A stretch of DNA of 64,000 nucleotides, taken from positions 558,001-622,000 of the forward strand of contig NZ_CP133160.1 in NCBI RefSeq assembly GCF_030913365.1. Reading direction: 5' to 3'. This DNA is from Stenotrophomonas sp. 24(2023) (GTDB lineage: Bacteria > Pseudomonadota > Gammaproteobacteria > Xanthomonadales > Xanthomonadaceae). The notes under the pieces are model-generated. The model was given only the letters and a program-made list of their open reading frames with translations, was not told where the DNA came from and searched no databases. This document shows positions 47,986 to 53,185 of this stretch, piece after piece; the first letter of the stretch is position 1; every line of letters starts with the position of its first letter. A program made the position numbers and the translations under genes.

Positions 47986-48087
47986 GGCGGGGCACTGTGG
48001 GTTTGCGGGGTGTGAGCCGCATGGATGCGGCGACCAAGCCCCCAGGGACGGGTTCACGGCGGCCCCGCAAACCCACAGTACCCCGCC
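47986..48087 (+). repeat. Structured palindrome, copy C of a three-member family
   Basis: A 25-base outer arm (47,986-48,010) pairs with 48,063-48,087 at 24 of 25 positions. The enclosed 52-base core has a hairpin GCCGCAT-GG-ATGCGGC (48,016-48,031), then AAGCCCCCAGGGACGGGTTCACGGCGG. The core is shared with copies A (52,070-52,241) and B (52,468-52,573), while the outer arms differ in sequence. I cannot name the family; it may be a transcription terminator class or a non-autonomous repeat. Confidence 0.8.
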
Positions 48088-48183
48088 ATCCCTCAGCCAT
48101 CCTGCTGTTGCGGTGGTTTCGGCATCGGCGGGTGCGGGGCGCCGCCCTGCAGCCCCCCTTCCCCATACCCCGCCGAATGGGTA

Positions 48184-48198
48184 TACAGTCAATCTGTA
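48184..48198. promoter_or_regulatory. Inverted repeat upstream of DUF2147
   Basis: TACAG-TCAAT-CTGTA is a perfect 5-bp dyad in an AT-rich stretch starting 51 bases before the DUF2147 ATG; its GTATACAG part could also serve as a -10-like region. It may be an operator. The regulator is unknown. Confidence 0.35.
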
Positions 48199-48234
48199 CC
48201 GGCATCGTGCCGGAATGAACCCTGGGAGGGGACC

Positions 48235-48684
48235 ATGCGCAAGACCTTCAAGACCCTGCTGCTGGCACTGCCGCTGTGCCTGGCCGCCCTGTCGGCGCAG
48301 GCCGCCGACGGTGCCGCCGGCCGCTGGAAGACCATCGACGACAAGACCGGCAAGGTGAAGTCGATCGTCGAGATCAGCCAGGCCGCCAACGGCACGCTGA
48401 CCGGCAAGGTGGTCGAGATCCTGCACTCGGACAAGGGCCCGAACCCGGTCTGCGATGGCTGTGAAGGCGCCAACAAGAACAAGCCGGTCAAGGGCATGAC
48501 CATCCTGTGGAACCTGGCGCAGGACAAGGGCAGCACCAGCAAGTGGTCCGGCGGCACCATCCTCGACCCGGGCAACGGCAAGACCTACAAGTCCAAGCTG
48601 GAACTGCAGCCCGGCGGCGGCAAGCTGGACGTGGCCGGCTGCATCGCGTTCATCTGCCGCACCCAGACCTGGGTCCGCGAGTAA
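48235..48684 (+). CDS. DUF2147 family exported protein
   Basis: A 149-residue periplasmic or secreted protein. Signal peptide about 1-23 (cut after AQA), then a DUF2147 beta-barrel-like domain with GRWKTIDDKTGKVKSIVEI, GKVVEILHSDKG and WSGGTILDPGNGKTYKSKL. Three or four Cys (VCDGCEG; GCIAFICRT) may pair. GGAGGG lies 6 bases ahead of ATG 48235. Function is unknown. The same family is frequent in proteobacteria as single genes. Confidence 0.9.
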   Translation: MRKTFKTLLLALPLCLAALSAQAADGAAGRWKTIDDKTGKVKSIVEISQAANGTLTGKVVEILHSDKGPNPVCDGCEGANKNKPVKGMTILWNLAQDKGSTSKWSGGTILDPGNGKTYKSKLELQPGGGKLDVAGCIAFICRTQTWVRE

Positions 48685-48707
48685 CCCGACCCGCGTGCAG
48701 CGCCCTG

Positions 48708-48731
48708 GTGACCCGGCCCCGGCCGGGTCAC
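48708..48731 (+). terminator. Hairpin after DUF2147
   Basis: GTGACCCGGCC and GGCCGGGTCAC pair perfectly (11 bp) across a CC loop, 24 bases after the stop. No strong T run follows. Confidence 0.55.
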
Positions 48732-48782
48732 TGCGTTGTGGCCGTGCGATAATCCCCGGTTCCCCCGGCTGAACCCGTGACC

Positions 48783-50864
48783 ATGACCCGTACCGCGCTC
48801 GTCACCACCGCCCTGCCCTACGCCAACGGCCCGCTGCACCTGGGCCATCTGGTCGGCTACATCCAGGCTGACATCTGGGTGCGCGCGCGTCGAATGAGCG
48901 GCGGCAAGGCCTGGTTCGTGTGCGCCGACGACACCCATGGCACGCCGATCATGCTGGCCGCGGAGAAGGCCGGGGTCAGCCCGGAAACCTTCATCGCCAA
49001 CATCCAGGCCAGCCACGAGCGCGATTTCGCCGCCTTCGGCGTGGCCTTCGACCACTACGATTCGACCAACTCGGCCGCCAACCAGGCGCTGACCGAGCAG
49101 TTCTACCTGAAACTGGAACAGGCCGGCCACATCAGCCGCCGCTCGGTGGCGCAGTTCTACGATCCGGCCAAGGGCATGTTCCTGCCGGACCGCTACATCA
49201 AGGGCATCTGCCCGAACTGCGGCAGCGCCGACCAGTACGGCGACAACTGCGAGGTGTGCGGTGCCACCTACAACCCGACCGACCTGAAGGAACCCAAGTC
49301 GGTGATCTCCGGTGCCACGCCGGAAATCCGCGATTCGGAACACTTCTTCTTCGAGGTGGGCCGCTTTGAGGGCTTCCTGCGCCAGTGGCTGGCCGGTGAT
49401 GTCGCCCTGCCCGGGGTGAAGGCCAAGCTGATGGAATGGCTGGATGCCGACGGCGGCCTGCGCGCGTGGGACATCTCGCGCGATGCGCCGTACTTCGGCT
49501 TCCAGATTCCCGGCCACCCGGGCAAGTACTTCTACGTCTGGCTGGATGCGCCGATCGGTTACCTGTCCAGCTTCCAGACCCTGTGCGGCACGCTCGGCGA
49601 AGACTTCGAGGCGCACCTGCGCGAAGGCACCGCCACCGAACTGCACCACTTCATCGGCAAGGACATCGTCAACTTCCACGGCCTGTTCTGGCCGGCGGTG
49701 CTGCACGGTACCGGCCACCGCGCGCCGACCCGGCTGCACGTCAACGGTTACCTGACCGTGGACGGCGCGAAGATGAGCAAGTCGCGCGGCACCTTCGTGA
49801 TGGCCCGTACCTTCCTCGACGCGGGCCTGGAACCGGAAGCCCTGCGCTACTACTACGCGGCCAAGTCCGGCGGCGGCGTGGACGACCTCGACCTGAACCT
49901 GGGCGATTTCGTCGCCCGCGTGAACGCTGACCTGGTCGGCAAGTTCGTCAACCTGGCCAGCCGCTGCGCCGGCTTCATCAGCAAGCGTTTCGATGGCCTG
50001 CTGGCCACGCAGCTGCCCGACCCGGCGCAGTACCAGCGCTTCGTCGAAGGCCTGGCGCCGGTGCGCGAAGCCTACGAACGCAACGATCCGGCCGCCGCGA
50101 TCCGCCTGACCATGACCCTGGCCGATGAAGCCAACCGCTACATCGACGAGGTCAAGCCGTGGGTGGTCGCCAAGCAGGACGGTGCCGACGCGCAGCTGCA
50201 GGCCATCTGCAGCCAGGGCCTGAACCTGTTCCGCGTGCTGGTGACCGCACTGAAGCCGGTACTGCCGGCCACCGCCGCCCAGGCCGAAGCCTTCCTGGCT
50301 GCGCCGGTGAACGACTGGACCGACCTGGTGCAGCCGCTGCTGGGCCACCGCATCACCGACTACACCCCGCTGTTCACCCGTATCGACCCGAAGAAGATTG
50401 ACGCCATGATCGACGCCTCCAAGGACACCCTGCAGCCGGCCGCCGCTGCCGCCCCCGCCGCCAAGACCGAAGCCGCGAAGCCGGCTGCCCCGGCTCCGGC
50501 CAAGGACGCAGCGAGCAGTGCCGAGGCACCGGCCTACATCGGCATCGATGATTTCGCCAAGCTCGACCTGCGCATCGGCAAGGTGCTGGTATGCGAGTTC
50601 GTGGAAGGCTCGGACAAGCTGCTGCGCTTCGAACTGGACGCCGGTGAGCTGGGCAAGCGCCAGATCTTCTCCGGCATCCGCGGCAGCTACGGCGAGCCGG
50701 AAACGCTGGTCGGCCGCAGCGTTGTGTTCATCGCCAACCTGGCCCCGCGCAAGATGCGCTTCGGCCTGAGCGAAGGCATGATCCTGTCGGCCGGTTTCGA
50801 CGGCGGCGCGCTGGCGCTGCTGGACGCCGACAGCGGCGCGCAGCCGGGCATGCCGGTGCGCTGA
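48783..50864 (+). CDS. metG: Methionine--tRNA ligase
   Basis: A 693-residue class I synthetase that charges both initiator and elongator tRNA-Met. HLGH is at 19-22 (PYANGPLHLGH), the zinc-binding knob has CPNCG and CEVCG (about 142-158), and KMSKS (GAKMSKSRGTF) is near 333. An Ala/Pro-rich linker (about 550-585) connects to a C-terminal EMAP/Trbp111 tRNA-binding domain (DDFAKLDLRIGKVL onward), which makes the enzyme dimeric. ATG 48783 or GTG 48777 could be the start. Confidence 0.98.
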   Translation: MTRTALVTTALPYANGPLHLGHLVGYIQADIWVRARRMSGGKAWFVCADDTHGTPIMLAAEKAGVSPETFIANIQASHERDFAAFGVAFDHYDSTNSAANQALTEQFYLKLEQAGHISRRSVAQFYDPAKGMFLPDRYIKGICPNCGSADQYGDNCEVCGATYNPTDLKEPKSVISGATPEIRDSEHFFFEVGRFEGFLRQWLAGDVALPGVKAKLMEWLDADGGLRAWDISRDAPYFGFQIPGHPGKYFYVWLDAPIGYLSSFQTLCGTLGEDFEAHLREGTATELHHFIGKDIVNFHGLFWPAVLHGTGHRAPTRLHVNGYLTVDGAKMSKSRGTFVMARTFLDAGLEPEALRYYYAAKSGGGVDDLDLNLGDFVARVNADLVGKFVNLASRCAGFISKRFDGLLATQLPDPAQYQRFVEGLAPVREAYERNDPAAAIRLTMTLADEANRYIDEVKPWVVAKQDGADAQLQAICSQGLNLFRVLVTALKPVLPATAAQAEAFLAAPVNDWTDLVQPLLGHRITDYTPLFTRIDPKKIDAMIDASKDTLQPAAAAAPAAKTEAAKPAAPAPAKDAASSAEAPAYIGIDDFAKLDLRIGKVLVCEFVEGSDKLLRFELDAGELGKRQIFSGIRGSYGEPETLVGRSVVFIANLAPRKMRFGLSEGMILSAGFDGGALALLDADSGAQPGMPVR

Positions 50865-50933
50865 TGCCCCCGGGCGCGGCCCTGCCGCGCCCTTCGGCAG
50901 CGCACCCACCGCAGCATGAGGGGAGACACCGGG

Positions 50934-51527
50934 ATGGAGCTGGCGCTGTTCGATTTCGACCACACCATCACCACCTGTGACAGCTACGGCCGTTTCCTGC
51001 GCCGCGTGGCCACGCCCGAGCAGCTGGCCCGGGCGTGGTGGATGGTCGGGCCCTGGCTGCTGGCCTACAAGCTGAAGCTGATCTCCGCCGAACGCATCCG
51101 CCGTCGTGTCACCCGCCTGACCTTCACCGACCGCCACCGCGACGACATCGCCACGCAGGCCTTGGGATTTGCACGCGAGATGCTGCCGGCGATGGTGCGC
51201 CCGGAAATGCTTGAACAGATCCGCTGGCACCAGCAACAGCAGCACACGGTGGTGGTGGTGTCCGGCTCGCTGGACCTGTACCTGCGCCCCTGGTGCGAAC
51301 AGCTGGGCCTGCAGTTGATCTGCAACCAGCTGGAAAGCCGCGACGGGCGCCTGACCGGGCGCTACGATGGCGGCGACTGCGGGCCGCGCAAGGTGGAGCA
51401 CATCCGCCAGCGTTTCGACCTGTCGCGCTACACGCGCATCCATGCCTACGGTGACAGTGGCGAGGACCGGCCGATGCTGGCACTGGCCCACGACCGCTGG
51501 TATCGCGGCAAACCCTTGAACGCCTGA
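50934..51527 (+). CDS. HAD-IB family phosphatase
   Basis: A 197-residue phosphohydrolase of the SerB-like HAD-IB type. Motif I is FDFDHTIT (residues 6-13, nucleophile and acid Asp), motif [10 protein letters not shown] (about 108), motif III a Lys in the GPRKVEHI segment, and motif [13 protein letters not shown] (about 175). Members of this size with a DHT start often act on phosphoserine-like or lipid phosphates (phosphatidylglycerophosphatase PgpC and relatives); the substrate is undetermined. GAGGGGAG lies 9 bases ahead of ATG 50934; ATG 50916 is in frame but overlaps this site. Confidence 0.88.
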   Translation: MELALFDFDHTITTCDSYGRFLRRVATPEQLARAWWMVGPWLLAYKLKLISAERIRRRVTRLTFTDRHRDDIATQALGFAREMLPAMVRPEMLEQIRWHQQQQHTVVVVSGSLDLYLRPWCEQLGLQLICNQLESRDGRLTGRYDGGDCGPRKVEHIRQRFDLSRYTRIHAYGDSGEDRPMLALAHDRWYRGKPLNA

Positions 51528-51550
51528 TTTCCGCGCAGCCTTCGCCACGC

Positions 51551-51964
51551 ATGAGCCTGATCCCGCCCCTGACCGAACGCCTGGACCGCCTGTTGCCGCA
51601 GACCCAATGCGGGCAATGCGGCTATGACGGCTGTCGGCCGTACGCGCAGGCGATGGCGCGTGGCGAGGCGGGCGTGGACCGCTGCCCGCCGGGCGGTGAT
51701 GCCGGTGCGCGTGCGTTGGCGCAGGTGCTGGGTGTGCCGGCCGTGGCCTTCGATCGTTCGCGTGGCGAGCACAAGGCGCCGCAGCTGGCGGTGATCGTGG
51801 AGGCCGACTGCATCGGGTGCACGAAGTGCATCCAGGCGTGCCCGGTGGATGCGATCGTGGGTGGGGCGAAGTACATGCACACGGTGATTGCGGATCTGTG
51901 CACCGGGTGCGAGTTGTGTGTGCCGCCGTGTCCGGTGGACTGCATCGATCTGGTGACGCTGTAG
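51551..51964 (+). CDS. rnfB: RnfB-type iron-sulfur protein, short form without N-terminal helix
   Basis: A 137-residue iron-sulfur protein. The N-terminal Fe-S (4Fe-4S) domain has CGQCGYDGC...C (about 20-46). Two ferredoxin motifs follow, [12 protein letters not shown] and [12 protein letters not shown] (about 88-130). The order matches RnfB of the Rnf complex, but the usual N-terminal transmembrane anchor is missing, and no other rnf gene is in the window. It may act as a soluble electron carrier, for example for radical enzymes or nitrogen metabolism; the partner is unknown. Starts 24 bases after the HAD gene. Confidence 0.88.
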   Translation: MSLIPPLTERLDRLLPQTQCGQCGYDGCRPYAQAMARGEAGVDRCPPGGDAGARALAQVLGVPAVAFDRSRGEHKAPQLAVIVEADCIGCTKCIQACPVDAIVGGAKYMHTVIADLCTGCELCVPPCPVDCIDLVTL

Positions 51965-52010
51965 CAGTGGTGGTCGTGCGACGCGGCGGCGTCGCGCTTC
52001 GCTTTTTTGA

Positions 52011-52037
52011 GGCTGGAGCAACAGCAACAGCAACAGC
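52011..52037 (+). repeat. Left inverted repeat with CAACAG hexamers
   Basis: Twenty-seven bases beginning GGCTGGAG and then repeating CAACAG are the exact reverse complement of 52,609-52,635. The right copy has one extra hexamer on its inner side (52,603-52,608), so the tract varies in unit number. Confidence 0.85.
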
Positions 52038-52069
52038 GTCGGCTGTTTTGATGTCATGGATTGGGCGGC

Positions 52070-52241
52070 TGGGATGGGGCAAGCGGGACACGCCGTGAAC
52101 CCCGCTCCGCGGTCCGGCCCAGCCGCTGGCGGCTGAGCGTTCGGGCGCTTGCGAAGCAATGCTTCGCACGCAAAGCGCCCTCACCCATGGGGGCTCGTAG
52201 GCGCCATCCATGGCGCCTGCGGTCCCGCTTGCCCCATCCCA
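52070..52241 (-). repeat. Structured palindrome, copy A (with internal insertion)
   Basis: A 19-bp perfect outer stem (52,070-52,088 with 52,223-52,241) closes the element. Read on the minus strand the core matches copy B base for base (GCAGGCGCCATGGATGGCGCC, then AGCCCCCATGG) and resumes at GGGTTCACGGCGTG. About 80 bases (roughly 52,103-52,184) are inserted in the second core hairpin. A GTAG tetranucleotide (52,197-52,200) precedes the first hairpin, as in REP elements. Confidence 0.85.
52103..52184. repeat. Internal insertion in palindrome A
   Basis: These about 82 bases are absent from copy B at the same place. They hold two own hairpins: CAGCCGC-TG-GCGGCTG (52,120-52,135) and a nested one formed by GGGCGCTT / AAGCGCCC around GCGAAGC-AAT-GCTTCGC (52,143-52,180). 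Limits are set by alignment to copy B and are accurate to a few bases. Confidence 0.65.
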
Positions 52242-52288
52242 CCCACCCCCGACAGATCCCATCGGCGGATGGCTTTGCCAAGGCAATG

Positions 52289-52306
52289 GCCAAAGCCAAA
52301 GCCAAA
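52289..52306. repeat. Tandem (GCCAAA)3
   Basis: Three perfect copies of GCCAAA, with related TTTGCCAAGGCAATGG just before. A short simple-sequence tract inside the repeat island. Confidence 0.7.
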
Positions 52307-52345
52307 GCAGGATCAAAGGCAGGTTTCGGGGGATTGATGGGATTC

Positions 52346-52394
52346 TGGAACAGGAAAGGCACGCGGGCGCAGCCCGCGTGCCTTTCCTGTTCTG
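52346..52394. terminator. 21-bp perfect hairpin near the centre of the island
   Basis: GAACAGGAAAGGCACGCGGGC (in two arms, 52,348-52,368 and 52,372-52,392) pairs perfectly over 21 bp around a GCA loop, and two G-T pairs extend it to 52,346-52,394. The A-rich and T-rich outer part of the stem and its position between converging genes fit a bidirectional terminator, but it is much longer than most. Confidence 0.7.
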
Positions 52395-52467
52395 CTTTCA
52401 ATGATCCGCTTCCAGCCGCTGTGCCCTGCAGCTTTTGCCTGCACGTCCGTCACCGACCAACCATCGA

Positions 52468-52573
52468 GGCTGGTGCGGGGTGGGTTGGCGGGACCGCAGG
52501 CGCCATGGATGGCGCCTACGAGCCCCCATGGATGGGTTCACGGCGTGTCCCGCCAACCCACCCCGCACCAGCC
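52468..52573 (+). repeat. Structured palindrome, copy B
   Basis: A 26-bp perfect outer stem (52,468-52,493 with 52,548-52,573) encloses a 54-base core. The core has the hairpin AGGCGCCA-TGGA-TGGCGCCT (52,498-52,517), then AGCCCCCATGGATGGGTTCACGGCGTG. It lies in the opposite orientation to copy A and is about 90 bases downstream of ridA as that gene is read. Confidence 0.88.
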
Positions 52574-52608
52574 AAGCCAGTATCCGTCAGAGCCAGGAAA
52601 CCGCTGTT

Positions 52609-52635
52609 GCTGTTGCTGTTGCTGTTGCTCCAGCC
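52609..52635 (-). repeat. Right inverted repeat with CTGTTG hexamers
   Basis: Exact reverse complement of 52,011-52,037, ending CTCCAGCC. One more CTGTTG-type unit continues leftward (52,603-52,608). It ends 28 bases from the ridA stop. Confidence 0.85.
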
Positions 52636-52662
52636 ACTGCAGCTGCTGGTGATCCCAACCCC

Positions 52663-53010
52663 TTACGGCACCGCCGCGGTGATCACGATCTCGACCTTCC
52701 ACTCCGGGTGGGCCAGCTTGGCCTCGACCGTGGCGCGGGCCGGGGTCGCGCCCTCGACCACCCACTCGTCCCAGGCCTTGTTCATGCCGTCGAAATCGGC
52801 GATGTCGGCCAGGAACACCTCCGCACGCAGCACGTGCTGGCGATCACTGGCCACCAGCGCCAGCAGCTTGTCGATCTCCGCCAGCACCTGCCGGGTCTGC
52901 CCGGTGATGTCCTGGCTGGTGTCCTCGGGAATCTGGCCGGACAGATAGGCGACTTTGTTGTGCACAGTCATCTCGGACATGCGCGGGCCGACGTCGAAAC
53001 GCTCCAACAT
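52663..53010 (-). CDS. RidA family protein
   Basis: A 115-residue protein of the YjgF/YER057c/UK114 family, which removes reactive enamine/imine intermediates in some subgroups. Core segments are YLSGQIPEDTSQDITGQTRQVLAEIDKLL and the C-terminal RATVEAKLAHPEWKVEIVITAA. The catalytic Arg of RidA proper is found in the ATPARATVEA segment (Arg at about 94), but the final Glu is replaced by Ala/Val, so it may belong to the Rid4-7 subgroups. ATG 53010 (MLERFDVGPRMSEM) gives a normal length. Convergent with rnfB across the repeat island. Confidence 0.9.
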   Translation of the reverse strand: MLERFDVGPRMSEMTVHNKVAYLSGQIPEDTSQDITGQTRQVLAEIDKLLALVASDRQHVLRAEVFLADIADFDGMNKAWDEWVVEGATPARATVEAKLAHPEWKVEIVITAAVP

Positions 53011-53185
53011 GGGCAGGGCTCCTGCGGGTGGACAAGCCTGCATTCTGGCCCAGCGCGCGCGCGTTGTCTGTGCCCATCGCAGCGGCCTGCGCGACGGGCT
53101 GTTCAAATGACGCGGACAAGCGCACGATGCGCCACGCCGTTTGCCTTGACGCCACCCTCGCCCCCGCTGCCGCACGCTTGCGCCG

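Larger units (their letters stand above)
47865..48234. other. 370-base repeat-rich intergenic region
   Basis: Between the VOC gene and DUF2147 there are two direct SMAG copies (47,891-47,961), one long structured palindrome (47,986-48,087), and a short dyad ahead of DUF2147 (48,184-48,198). The remaining bases (48,088-48,180) are GC-rich and show no gene. Confidence 0.75.
51965..52662. other. 698-base repeat island between rnfB and ridA
   Basis: No gene is supported. The island contains, in order: CAACAG hexamer repeats (52,011-52,037), palindrome A (52,070-52,241), a GCCAAA triplicate (52,289-52,306), a 21-bp hairpin (52,346-52,394), palindrome B (52,468-52,573) and the inverted hexamer copy (52,609-52,635). 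It lies between the converging rnfB and ridA genes. Confidence 0.85.

Noticed and set aside
48736..48753. GATAAT as a -10 box before metG (and a similar one near 38,638)
   Set aside because: No -35 hexamer lies at 16-18 bases, so the match is not enough to call a promoter.
48585..52316. Minus-strand open frame of over 1,200 codons opposite metG, HAD and rnfB
   Set aside because: Antisense shadow of genes with unmistakable motifs; it also runs through the repeat island.
52011..52635. Poly-Gln-like or poly-Leu-like coding sequence in the hexamer repeats
   Set aside because: The hexamers read as runs of Gln or Leu in some frames, but these frames lack starts, ribosome sites and coding character. 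The inverted symmetry explains them better.
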